From assembly GCA_017936665.1 (NCBI GenBank), contig JAGBFB010000021.1, forward strand, positions 29,279-93,278: a stretch of DNA of 64,000 nt, read 5' to 3'. Within the stretch, counting starts at the first letter, position 1. Each line of letters opens with the position of its first letter. Shown here piece after piece: positions 40,402 through 49,115 of this stretch. The position numbers were made by a program, and so were the translations under genes. Origin of the DNA: Spirochaetaceae bacterium (lineage in GTDB: Bacteria > Spirochaetota > Spirochaetia > Treponematales > Treponemataceae). A model generated the notes under the pieces. It searched no databases, had not been told where the DNA came from, and worked only from the letters and a program-made list of their open reading frames with translations.

Positions 40402-40408
40402 TTTGTCT

Positions 40409-41239
40409 ATGGATACAAGCGAATCTTCTTCTATTTATGATACCTTTTGGCAAGAGGTTTTCCCTTATTTTTTGGAATTTTTAACTGATGTTTATGGTTC
40501 TGGATTTATTCAAACGGAAAAAGATTTGGATAATTTAGAATCCTTTCTTTACGAGCCAGAAAGTGAATTTTGTTATTCTTTTGATTTTTCGCCAGAGTGG
40601 ATTGATGCAGTTTGTTATAAGGGATATTTTCCAATGGCAAATGATTTGGGTAATTTTATAGAAGATATTGAAGATTTTCCCTTAAAAGAACTTTTGCTAA
40701 TTAAACATCATAAAGAACGAGCAATCTTGAAACTTTCGGAAGCGCATTTTTCAAAAAAATTGTCAAAGTATTGTGATAATCTTGAATTTTCTATTGATGA
40801 AGATTTTGAAGGATGTGTTCAAGGCCTTTTAGAAACATATAAAGATACTTGGCTTTTCCCAAAATTAGTTGAATCCTTTAGGCAAATTCACAATGGGTCA
40901 CCAACAAAATACGGAACAAAAATTCACAGTGTTGAAGTTTGGGATAAAACCACAAATGAATTAGTTGCAGGTGAAATTGGTTTTAGAAATGGTCACTTGT
41001 ATTCAAGTCTTTCTGGATTTAGAAAACGAAATCATGTTGGAAATATTCAAATGGCTGCTCTTTGTCAATTTATGAAAGAAAAAAACTTAGAATACTGGGA
41101 TTTTGGAATGTACATTCCTTACAAAATGGATTTAGGTTGCAAACTTTATTCAAGAGAAGAATTTTTTGCACTTCATAAAACCTTAAAAGACGGAATTGTA
41201 GATTTTTCCTGTAAAAGACGACCTATTGTATTGATGTAA
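40409..41239 (+). CDS. Leucyl/phenylalanyl-tRNA-protein transferase-like protein
   Basis: 276 residues. The C-terminal ~110 residues match the acyltransferase fold of Aat: KIHSVEVWDKTTNELVAGEIG, HLYSSLSGF, and NIQMAALCQFMKEKNLEYWD; here FGMYIPYKMDLGCK replaces the usual end motif. Aat adds Leu or Phe to N-terminal Arg/Lys of proteins to mark them for ClpAP. The N-terminal region is divergent and the protein is longer than E. coli Aat (~234), so substrate and activity are uncertain. The ATG follows the promoter by 7 bases; an in-frame TTG at 40403 lies inside the transcript start zone. Confidence 0.65.
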   Translation: MDTSESSSIYDTFWQEVFPYFLEFLTDVYGSGFIQTEKDLDNLESFLYEPESEFCYSFDFSPEWIDAVCYKGYFPMANDLGNFIEDIEDFPLKELLLIKHHKERAILKLSEAHFSKKLSKYCDNLEFSIDEDFEGCVQGLLETYKDTWLFPKLVESFRQIHNGSPTKYGTKIHSVEVWDKTTNELVAGEIGFRNGHLYSSLSGFRKRNHVGNIQMAALCQFMKEKNLEYWDFGMYIPYKMDLGCKLYSREEFFALHKTLKDGIVDFSCKRRPIVLM

Positions 41240-41253
41240 GAATTTGTGTTACA

Positions 41254-41322
41254 AAAAAAAAGCTTCCCGATAAACAAAAGTGAATTTCTCATTTTCTGTT
41301 TTATCGAAAAGCATTTTTTTTA
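41254..41322. terminator. Bidirectional terminator between Aat-like and flavodiiron genes
   Basis: AAAAAAAAAGCTTCCCGATAAA pairs imperfectly with TTTATCGAAAAGCATTTTTTTT around a long loop. A and T runs flank both sides. Confidence 0.7.
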
Positions 41323-41342
41323 GAATAAATTTTATTCAGTTT

Positions 41343-42494
41343 TTACAAAATTTCTTCTGCAAGTTTTTCTAATCCGTTTACAGTTTCATCGTTCATTGCA
41401 GTTTTGATAGTTACTTTAGTTGGCAAAATTGTAATGTTTTTACTGCTTTCAAACATTGATTCCATTACTTTGTTTGCCATAGGATTCCATGTTCCATTTT
41501 CAATTAAGCCGATTGTGCGATTTTGATAATTTCTTCCTGTAAGATGATGAATAAAATCTTTCATGAATGGAAAAATATCATTTGTGTAAGTTGTTGTTGC
41601 TAAAACAATTTTTCCGTATTTAAAAGCATCTTCTACACATTCTGCCATATCTTCACGGGCAAGGTCTGCTACAGCAACTTTTGGACAACCTTTTGCTTTT
41701 AGAATTTCAGCAAATTTTTCAACTGCTTTTTTTGTGTTTCCGTAAACAGAAGTGTATGCAATAAAAACTCCTTCTGATTCTACGCTGTAGGAAGACCAAG
41801 TGTCATAAAGGTTTATGTAGTAATCAAGATTTTCTGTTAAAACAGGTCCATGGAGAGGGCAGATAACTTTTACTTCAATTCCTGCAAGTTTTTTTAATAC
41901 TGCTTGAACTGCATCTCCAAATTTTCCTACAATACCAAAGTAATATCGGCGAGCTTCACAAGCCCATTCTTCTTCAACATCTAATGCACCAAATTTTCCA
42001 AAACCGTCTGCACTGAATAAAACTTTTTCGCTGCTTTCGTAAGACATAATTACTTCTGGCCAGTGTACATTTGGGGCTGCAACAAAATTCAATGTATGCT
42101 TTCCAAGTTCAAGAGTACTTCCTTCTGCCACAACAATTTGTCTATTTTCAAAATCTGTTCCAAAGTAATTTTTCATCATTACAAAGGCAAGTTTTGAAGA
42201 AACAATTTTTGCATTTGGGAAGGTTTCCATAAATTTTGCAATATTTGCAGAATGATCCATTTCCATATGATGTACAACTAAAAAATCTGGAGATTTGTTT
42301 CCAATAATATTTTTTATGTTTGAAATCCATTCATCTCCAAAATTTTGGTCAACGGAATCCATTACAGCAATTTTGTCATCAAGAATTACATAAGAATTAT
42401 AAGACATTCCATTAGGAACTATAAATTGTCCTTCAAATAAATCAATTTTATGGTCGTTTACACCAACATATTTTATTTCATTTGTAATTTGCAT
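41343..42494 (-). CDS. Flavodiiron protein (A-type flavoprotein)
   Basis: 383 residues. The N-terminal metallo-beta-lactamase-like domain binds two irons through VHHMEMDHSANI (HxExDH), a His in APNVHWPEVIM, an Asp in LFSADGFGKFG and ICPLHGPV. The C-terminal flavodoxin domain binds FMN (AYTSVYGNTKKAVEKFAE; TTYTNDIFPFM). These enzymes reduce O2 to water or NO to N2O, protecting anaerobes. The electron donor (rubredoxin or its reductase) is not adjacent. AAGG lies before the ATG. Confidence 0.94.
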   Translation of the reverse strand: MQITNEIKYVGVNDHKIDLFEGQFIVPNGMSYNSYVILDDKIAVMDSVDQNFGDEWISNIKNIIGNKSPDFLVVHHMEMDHSANIAKFMETFPNAKIVSSKLAFVMMKNYFGTDFENRQIVVAEGSTLELGKHTLNFVAAPNVHWPEVIMSYESSEKVLFSADGFGKFGALDVEEEWACEARRYYFGIVGKFGDAVQAVLKKLAGIEVKVICPLHGPVLTENLDYYINLYDTWSSYSVESEGVFIAYTSVYGNTKKAVEKFAEILKAKGCPKVAVADLAREDMAECVEDAFKYGKIVLATTTYTNDIFPFMKDFIHHLTGRNYQNRTIGLIENGTWNPMANKVMESMFESSKNITILPTKVTIKTAMNDETVNGLEKLAEEIL

Positions 42495-42802
42495 TTGTTT
42501 TACCTTCGTTATAAATTATGTTTTTAGTGTTTTCTAAAGACTAACTTTCGTTGTTTTTTTAGAAAACCCGATGAGTTTTAACTTTTGAAAATAGTAAGAG
42601 TTAAAACATCATATTCTCAAAGTTTCGGGACTGTCTAAAAAGTTTAAACTATAATGTCATCCTGAACTTGGTTTAGGATCTAAACACTGTATATACTGTA
42701 GATTCCGAATCAAGTTCGTAAATGACAATTCTTTTTAGTCATTCCCGTTCCCTTTATTAAATAAAATATACTATAAAGATAATTTTAATTCAATTTTAAA
42801 TA
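42495..42802. other. 308-bp intergenic region with hairpins and a repeat element
   Basis: No gene is seen. It contains GTTTTCTAAA (about 42526) pairing with TTTAGAAAAC (about 42559), and a GATGAGTTTTAACT / AGAGTTAAAACATC hairpin around 42570-42611. Copy 2 of the REP-like element is at 42655-42727. The AT-rich remainder probably holds promoter elements of the flavodiiron gene. Confidence 0.6.
42655..42727. repeat. REP-like dispersed palindromic element, copy 2
   Basis: Starts TGTCATCCTGAACTTGGTTTA and ends with AATCAAGTTCGTAAATGACA; 73 bp. The order of its two halves is inverted relative to copy 1 at 23736, as expected for a palindromic element read from the other strand. Its right half has diverged. 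Confidence 0.8.
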
Positions 42803-44191
42803 CTAGTTTTTTAATAAATTAAAAAGTTCTCTTCTTGAATGTATATTTAGTTTTGTGTAAAGATTTTTACGATAACTTTTCTGTGTGTTCAGTGTGATAT
42901 TCATTTCTTTTGCAATTTCACTTTCTGAATATCCTTGTAAAATTAGTTTTGCTAGATTTTGCTCTTGCACCGAAAGTTTTTCCATGCCTAAAAGTTCAAT
43001 TTTAGCGTTTTCTTTCTTTTCTTCAGTATAAATAGATGATTGTTTTTTGCTTTGTGAAAGTTTTTTATCTTCAATAGTTTTTTTCCAACTATATATAAAA
43101 TAAGGTTCCAAAATATAAAATAAAATCATCAAGAAAATTGAAATGACAAGATAAACATAATAAAGAATAGATAAATTTTCTCTAAAACTTTCTAGTATAA
43201 CTGAATGAACAAGAGCAAGAACTAATCCAATACCAGTTCCGATTGCAGCAATAAATCTTGAAGGATATATTTCAAATGCACTTGTAGAAAAGAAAAACCA
43301 CATACTAGCAATTACGATAGAAAACCCAAAGAAAATACAAGCTAAAATCCCTAAGGATGAAGATTGATTTTTTAATGTTGATAAAATCGTAAAAACAAAT
43401 CCTAATGGAGTGAGCATAAAAAATATAGCAAAAGCTTTTATAGAATTTGTGCGTAATTTTACTTTTATTATATTTAAAAATATAGCCATAACGCTTGCAG
43501 AAAGATACATAATACTAACTCCATGCTTTATTGTTTCTGCAATTGATGTTGCCATTAAAAGAAGGGTAGTTGGAAAAATTATAAATATAAAATTTCCAAT
43601 AAGAGGAATAATTGGTCTTTTGTAATTAGATGATTTTTTTGCAAAAGTTATTTCAATTTTTGCAGGAAGTTTTAATAGAAAAAACAGTAAAGCAAAAATC
43701 ATTACTATGGAACAAAACATAAAAATGATAAAATCAAAGCGAATAAAATCATTTTGTAAAATTGCAATTCCAATTCCACCAACTACGTTGCCAACAATAG
43801 CATCTCTCCAAGTTGTATCCACTGTGAATAAAGTTGTAGCGATGCTTGCTATCCCTCCAATAGAAAAAACACAACAAAAAATTACTATGTAATAAAAAGT
43901 TGCAGTTATTACCGAAGAAAAAGGAATCAAAACCCCAATAGTACAAAATAAAGCTAGAAAAATTACAAATCGTTCAATAAGTACCATTTTTCGAGGAAAA
44001 ATTATCATTACAATAATTGAAATTATATAGCCACTTGCAATAACTAATGTGTTTATATCTTGATTTATTTCTATCGGGATTCTTCCAAAAAGAGAAAGTG
44101 ATGTTCCTGAAAAATAAATTATTCCCATTTGCCAAATACAAAATGCAGCACTTAAACAAAATAAAAAAGGTGTCTTTATATTTAACTTCAT
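42803..44191 (-). CDS. Membrane-anchored LuxR-type regulator with MFS-like transmembrane domain
   Basis: 462 residues. About twelve hydrophobic helices fill residues ~1-375 in a transporter-like layout. A Lys/Glu linker follows, then a C-terminal LuxR/GerE helix-turn-helix (LSVQEQNLAKLILQGYSESE and IAKEMNITLNTQKSYRKNLY). The DNA-binding part therefore faces the cytoplasm next to a probable ligand-sensing membrane domain. No two-component receiver is present. It diverges from the secreted protein gene at 44318, a possible target. Confidence 0.82.
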   Translation of the reverse strand: MKLNIKTPFLFCLSAAFCIWQMGIIYFSGTSLSLFGRIPIEINQDINTLVIASGYIISIIVMIIFPRKMVLIERFVIFLALFCTIGVLIPFSSVITATFYYIVIFCCVFSIGGIASIATTLFTVDTTWRDAIVGNVVGGIGIAILQNDFIRFDFIIFMFCSIVMIFALLFFLLKLPAKIEITFAKKSSNYKRPIIPLIGNFIFIIFPTTLLLMATSIAETIKHGVSIMYLSASVMAIFLNIIKVKLRTNSIKAFAIFFMLTPLGFVFTILSTLKNQSSSLGILACIFFGFSIVIASMWFFFSTSAFEIYPSRFIAAIGTGIGLVLALVHSVILESFRENLSILYYVYLVISIFLMILFYILEPYFIYSWKKTIEDKKLSQSKKQSSIYTEEKKENAKIELLGMEKLSVQEQNLAKLILQGYSESEIAKEMNITLNTQKSYRKNLYTKLNIHSRRELFNLLKN

Positions 44192-44317
44192 AGTTCTCTA
44201 TCCCCTTATAATAATTTCATTATATCATATTTTTTTTAAAATTACCCCCGAATCGTGTGTTTTTTATTAAAAAAAACAACATTAAAATTGAGTAAATTTT
44301 GTTTGGAGGAAATTTTA

Positions 44318-45565
44318 ATGAAGAAGATTTTTATTCTTTTTATCTGTATGACATTTATGATGTCATTATTTTCCATTGGAATTGGTGTTCAAGGTGGTGT
44401 TTCCATCGATATTTGGGAAGGTAAAACTGTAAATACAGGTGCTTCTGGAGAAGGTGCTGTTACAATCCGTTTTGCAGAAGATAGTCCTTTTGTTTTAGGT
44501 TTGGGAGGTTACGGTGGTTTTTCTAGATTTAATGCCTTTGCAGATTGGTGGATGATAAATTCAGATTTGGGTGGAAAGACTAATCGTTACTTTGGGCTTG
44601 GTGTTTATGCAGGTGCATCCTTAAATCCATTTGCTTTAGAAGTTGGAGCTAGACTTCCTATAGGAATTACAGCTTTTTTCTTAAATAATCTTTTAGAAGG
44701 ATATGTTCAAGCTGTTCCATCTGTAGGCTTTGGAATTGGAACTAATTATTCATCTGACCAAATTTTAGCAGGAATGAAAATTTTTGTTCCTATCAATTTA
44801 GGGCTTAGAGTTTGGTTAAATAATCTTCCTGATTTTAGTGGCGTAACAGAATCTGTTGCAACTGCACAAAAAACAGCAAAAACAAATATCAACAAGGGCT
44901 TAAGTGGATTACAATCTTTACAAGCTGGAATGATGCAGACAATGTTTTCAACCGTTTTTTCAACAGTTTTCTGCGTAGGAGGTATTTATCTTGATTATAC
45001 TTCTCTTGAAGAAGGACAAGGTTTAGTTTGGTATCAAGAATTAGAAGATGAATCTTCTAGTGCAGATTTGACAACCGAAGTTGCTTTATTAAAAAAATTA
45101 GATAATGGTGATAGTTGGTGGTATATAGCAATGTCTGATGATGAAGGTAAAACTGAATATGAAGGATTACTTGATTCTCAGCAAAGAGTAAAACGAATTC
45201 GTTACAAAGAAGATGGTGAAATTGAAGAATATGTATTCCCTGTACCTACAAATCCTACTGAAAATTCTTCTTCACTTGGTGGTCTTGGTATGGTTGGTTT
45301 AGGAGTAACTTTTACACCAGAAACTGTTAATGATTTTGTGCAAGGTGAAGAAAAAATTACTGTTGGTGCTGGAACTTATACTGCAAAAAAATCAATTTAT
45401 GAATATGGTTCTAGTAAAGATATGACTTCTTACAAGTGGTATTTTACAGAAAATGTTCCTGGAATGTTTATCAAATATGATCATGCTCTTGGAAATAAGC
45501 GTTATTCTAGAGGAGAGCTAAAATCATTCAAGAATAATTACAAAACTAAATTTGATTCATTTTAG
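44318..45565 (+). CDS. Secreted or outer-membrane protein of unknown family
   Basis: 415 residues with a signal peptide (KKIFILFICMTFMMSLFSIG). The first ~190 residues are Gly/Phe-rich alternating strands (GLGVYAGASLNPFALEVGAR), suggesting a partial beta-barrel. A helical spacer follows, then a ~200-residue C-terminal domain with antiparallel-strand character (VALLKKLDNGDSWWYIAMSD; ITVGAGTYTAKKSIYEYG). No family recognised. GGAGG precedes ATG 44318; in-frame upstream starts are not supported. A terminator follows at 45587. Confidence 0.6.
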   Translation: MKKIFILFICMTFMMSLFSIGIGVQGGVSIDIWEGKTVNTGASGEGAVTIRFAEDSPFVLGLGGYGGFSRFNAFADWWMINSDLGGKTNRYFGLGVYAGASLNPFALEVGARLPIGITAFFLNNLLEGYVQAVPSVGFGIGTNYSSDQILAGMKIFVPINLGLRVWLNNLPDFSGVTESVATAQKTAKTNINKGLSGLQSLQAGMMQTMFSTVFSTVFCVGGIYLDYTSLEEGQGLVWYQELEDESSSADLTTEVALLKKLDNGDSWWYIAMSDDEGKTEYEGLLDSQQRVKRIRYKEDGEIEEYVFPVPTNPTENSSSLGGLGMVGLGVTFTPETVNDFVQGEEKITVGAGTYTAKKSIYEYGSSKDMTSYKWYFTENVPGMFIKYDHALGNKRYSRGELKSFKNNYKTKFDSF

Positions 45566-45586
45566 GATTTAGAAAATTATTATTTT

Positions 45587-45635
45587 AAGGCAACTGTTTA
45601 GATAAAATTTGTATTTCTATGCAGTTGCCTTTATA
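45587..45635. terminator. Bidirectional terminator
   Basis: AAGGCAACTG (45587-45596) with CAGTTGCCTT (45622-45631), a 25-base loop, then TATATTTT. It lies between convergent genes. Confidence 0.75.
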
Positions 45636-45637
45636 TT

Positions 45638-47185
45638 TTACTGAAAATTCTTTTTTCTCTTTTTAAGAAAGAATAGTAAAGTTAAACTTATTAAACAAAC
45701 AATTATGGCTTGAATAATAATCCAATAGAATACTCCGATTTTTCCGTTGCCAATTTGGAACCAAGAATTTACTCTATAATCTAGGAAGAAGTAAGGTACA
45801 AATCTGTTTCCGCCAAAGGTAATTCCAAGTTTTGTACAAATCATTACAAATCCAAGATAAAGTAAAGGAGTGATTAATCCTAGTATAAATGTTTTTTTTG
45901 TAATTTTCAATTTATAGTCAAAGACAAAAAAGTCCACTAAAGAAAGGAGTGGTACAAAAATATGTGTAAAAAAGTTTGCTGTAGTAAGTGGATTTATTGC
46001 ATAATCTTGAGATAAACTTTGTGGGTATAAGATGAAATTAAAAACAAGTCCTGTTAAAGTAATTGCAACAGTAAAAATAAATTTTAAAACGTAAACAATG
46101 TTAGGCACTTCCCCAGAATTTCTGAGTAAACAAATAATTGTTATCAAACTTATAATTCCAATTTCAATGTTGCTTTGTATTGTGTAATATAGGAAATGAC
46201 TTGGATTAAAATAACCTTCTTGAATTAAAGAAGCGTAAACTCCAATTACAACTCCTATAATCAAAATAATTTTTACGATAATTGAAGAAAATTTTTCTCC
46301 TTTTGGAATAGGTAATAACATTCTAGTTTCCTTTTTGTATTGTGAAAATCCTTCTTTTCTTGATTGATGACCTTCTGCCAATGGAATACTAATAAATAAA
46401 AATAAAAGAGTGTTTGCAAAGGCTCCAAGAAGCATAACTGGATTTTTGTCCATTGCAAAGAAAGCTGAAAGTCCAATTCCCCACCACATTAAAATTTCTC
46501 CAAGATAATTTGGATGGCGGGAATTTTTCCATAAGCCTTCTCGGATAAAGCCGTAACTTGATGTGTTTGAAGAATCTTTGCTTTTTGCTTTTCTAAATTT
46601 GTGCATTTGAATATCAGCAATTCCTTGAAGTGTTGCAGCAAAAATTGAAAGTGCAAAACACAAAATATTTATCCAAGAAAATTGTAGGGGCATTTCACTT
46701 TGAAAAACAAAAACTGCTGGAAGAATACATGCGTAAACTATCAAAGTAGGCACCATGTGAATTCCAACAAAATTTACGATAGGATAAAAGAACTTAGTTT
46801 TTTCTTTTAACATTGTGTATCGCCAATCTTGATGGTCTAAACCTTTAAATGTGTATGCCCAGTTTGCAGTAAGCCTAATTGCCCAAAATAAAACTGCAAC
46901 AAGTAAAAGTATTCTTAAAGGTGTAATTTGTTTACCAACTGCAAAAGCTACCAAAATCACTGGCGGTTGAACGCTCCAATATGGATCGTAAACAGATGCG
47001 TTTTTGAAAATTACGCTAAAAACAAAAGTGATAATAGTTGCAATAACATCTGCAACTAAAAGACGCCAATAAAATGGAATTGATTCATCTAAATATTTAT
47101 AAATGGCAATTCCTGCAACAGTGGCAATAACATATACAACTAAAATAACCAAAAAACTTAAAAATCTTTTTTCATTTGCTTTCAT
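45638..47185 (-). CDS. Membrane fusion protein: DUF1295 (steroid 5-alpha-reductase-like) plus FAR-17a/AIG1-like half
   Basis: 515 residues, about thirteen hydrophobic segments. Residues ~1-275 resemble DUF1295, with the characteristic end GLWKNSRHPNYLGEILMWWG, a motif of 5-alpha-reductase and isoprenylcysteine methyltransferase-like enzymes that bind NADPH or SAM. Residues ~300-505 resemble the FAR-17a/AIG1 or Pr6Pr family (FLYYTIQSNIEIGIISL; LTTANFFTHIFVPLLSLVDF; FFLDYRVNSWF). Substrates are unknown; a lipid is likely. Confidence 0.7.
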   Translation of the reverse strand: MKANEKRFLSFLVILVVYVIATVAGIAIYKYLDESIPFYWRLLVADVIATIITFVFSVIFKNASVYDPYWSVQPPVILVAFAVGKQITPLRILLLVAVLFWAIRLTANWAYTFKGLDHQDWRYTMLKEKTKFFYPIVNFVGIHMVPTLIVYACILPAVFVFQSEMPLQFSWINILCFALSIFAATLQGIADIQMHKFRKAKSKDSSNTSSYGFIREGLWKNSRHPNYLGEILMWWGIGLSAFFAMDKNPVMLLGAFANTLLFLFISIPLAEGHQSRKEGFSQYKKETRMLLPIPKGEKFSSIIVKIILIIGVVIGVYASLIQEGYFNPSHFLYYTIQSNIEIGIISLITIICLLRNSGEVPNIVYVLKFIFTVAITLTGLVFNFILYPQSLSQDYAINPLTTANFFTHIFVPLLSLVDFFVFDYKLKITKKTFILGLITPLLYLGFVMICTKLGITFGGNRFVPYFFLDYRVNSWFQIGNGKIGVFYWIIIQAIIVCLISLTLLFFLKKRKKNFQ

Positions 47186-47274
47186 ATTTCTAGTTTAATA
47201 TAGATTTTTTGTTTTGTACAAGTAGAAAAAATATTTTCTTGCTCTCTTGTATTTTCTTGTATATAATTCTTTTT

Positions 47275-48840
47275 ATGGCTGAAAATTTTACATCAAAATC
47301 TGATTTTACTTCTTCATTTAATATTGATAAAAAATATTGTTTTAGAGTTTCTCTTATTTATTTTGCTAGCGTTCTTTTTGCAAATTTTATGGCTCAGTTG
47401 ATTCCTATTTCTATGAATTTTCCTGTAACACTTACTGAAGATATGATTAAATGGAAAGAATTTGTTGATTCAAACGATGTGTTGATAAATACTTTAACTA
47501 TTCTTGTTTTTGCAATTCCATCATTAATTTGTTTATGCTACAGTTTTTCTATGCTTTTTGCAAAAGATGATTTGACTGTTGCAAAAAAAGTAGTAAATCT
47601 ACCCTTAAAATTTTCTCTGTGGGGAATTGTTGGTTGGATATTAAATTATTTTTTAGAAATAATTTTTTGTATTTATGCAAAAAAAACTATGGGAATTAAT
47701 CTTTCATACATTTTGATTAGTTCTTTTGTTTTTTATATTCTGGAAGCTATTTTTAGTTTTGTTGTTTCTTATTTTGTAACAGAAACAGTAAATCGAAGCG
47801 CAGTTTTGCCTCGTCTTTTTCCTAATGGGCAAGTTTCAAAAATTCCTGGAGTTAAGAAATTTTCATTAAACTTTTTATTTTTCATATTTTTTATTACAGT
47901 TTCACTTTTCCCGATTATTTTTATTTTATCATCTTTCGTTTCAATTCAAATAAATAATCAGATTCCTATAAATTGGAATACAATAATAATGTCCATTGTT
48001 CTTTTTGTAAGTTCTCTTGCATTAACAATTGTTTTTATGCGAGTTTTTACTGTTCCTTTGAAAAAACTTACTGAAGGAACTGAAAAAATCAAAAAAGGGG
48101 ATTATTCTGTAAAAGTAAAAAATATTTCTAATGATGAATTAGGTGTTTTAAGTGATACTTTTAATGAAATGACAGAATCTTTAAAAGAAAAAGAATTTAT
48201 CCGAGATACCTTTGGAAAAATTGTTGATCCAGAAGTACGTGACCATCTTTTAAGTGGAAATATTTCTCTTGGTGGCGAAAATTGTGATGTTACAGTTATG
48301 TTTTGTGATATTCGAGGATTTACTTCAATGTCAGAAAATATGGAGCCTTCGTCAGTTGTTAGTTTGTTAAATCAATATTTTACTCAAATGGGAAAATGTA
48401 TTTCAAATAATCATGGTGTTATTAATAAATACATTGGAGATGCAGTTATGGCAATTTTTGGTGCTCCTGTAAAATCAGAAAATCATGCTTTGGATGCTTA
48501 CAATGCAGCTTTAGAAATGAAAACAGCTCTCGTAAATCTAAATGAAAAGTTTGCAAAAGAAGGATTTTATAAAATCTCTTTTGGAATTGGGTTGCATTCA
48601 GGTTCAGTTCTTGCAGGAAACATTGGAGCAGAAAATCGAATGGAATATACTGTTATTGGTGATACCGTAAATACTGCAAGTAGAATAGAATCCCTTTGTA
48701 AAATTTACAATACAGATTTATTACTTTCTGAAAATACAGCAAAACAAATAAGTTCTTCAAAAGAAAACCTTAACTTAAAATTTGTAGCCGATGCTGAAAT
48801 TCGTGGAAAAACAGAAACTGTAAAATTGTATACTTGGTAA
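47275..48840 (+). CDS. Membrane-bound class III adenylate/guanylate cyclase
   Basis: 521 residues. About six N-terminal membrane helices end in a HAMP-like region (PLKKLTEGTEKIKKGDYSVK ... DELGVLSDTFNEMTESL). A C-terminal cyclase domain follows, with metal-binding VTVMFCDIRGFTSMSE and the second Asp in YIGDAVMAIFGAP. The transition-state Asn and Arg lie in EYTVIGDTVNTASRIE. The product could be cAMP or cGMP. TTGCTC-N17-TATAAT ends 7 bases before ATG 47275, so the longer in-frame start at 47209 is excluded and the message is leaderless. Confidence 0.9.
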   Translation: MAENFTSKSDFTSSFNIDKKYCFRVSLIYFASVLFANFMAQLIPISMNFPVTLTEDMIKWKEFVDSNDVLINTLTILVFAIPSLICLCYSFSMLFAKDDLTVAKKVVNLPLKFSLWGIVGWILNYFLEIIFCIYAKKTMGINLSYILISSFVFYILEAIFSFVVSYFVTETVNRSAVLPRLFPNGQVSKIPGVKKFSLNFLFFIFFITVSLFPIIFILSSFVSIQINNQIPINWNTIIMSIVLFVSSLALTIVFMRVFTVPLKKLTEGTEKIKKGDYSVKVKNISNDELGVLSDTFNEMTESLKEKEFIRDTFGKIVDPEVRDHLLSGNISLGGENCDVTVMFCDIRGFTSMSENMEPSSVVSLLNQYFTQMGKCISNNHGVINKYIGDAVMAIFGAPVKSENHALDAYNAALEMKTALVNLNEKFAKEGFYKISFGIGLHSGSVLAGNIGAENRMEYTVIGDTVNTASRIESLCKIYNTDLLLSENTAKQISSSKENLNLKFVADAEIRGKTETVKLYTW

Positions 48841-48935
48841 ATATAGAAAACTTTTATTCACATAACAAAATAATTCTTGCTCTCTGTAAAATATATGGTA
48901 GAATATAAGAAAAGCGAAAAAGGGGGCAATTCTGT

Positions 48936-49097
48936 ATGACTAATGAAAATGCTTTAAAAGCGTTAAAAGAAATCAAAACTTATTGTGCTGCATCACTTTT
49001 GGATGAACTTGATTATGTTATTAAAGTGATGGAAAAACTTATCAAAGATGATGTAACTGAACCACTAACAACAGATTTTACAAAATTAAAGGATTAA
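48936..49097 (+). CDS. Small helical protein upstream of the antiporter
   Basis: 53 residues, starting TNENALKALKEIKTYCAASL and continuing with a second amphipathic helix (DELDYVIKVMEKLIK). GGGGG lies before the ATG, preceded by a promoter TTGCTC-N16-TAGAAT. The stop is 18 bases before the antiporter start, so the two are co-transcribed. No family recognised; it could regulate or associate with the transporter. Confidence 0.6.
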   Translation: MTNENALKALKEIKTYCAASLLDELDYVIKVMEKLIKDDVTEPLTTDFTKLKD

Positions 49098-49115
49098 GGA
49101 GAAATTGGTACTATT

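Noticed and set aside
44230..44317. Phase-variable tract CCCCC before the secreted-protein gene
   Set aside because: Only five C, and not positioned between recognisable -35 and -10 boxes.
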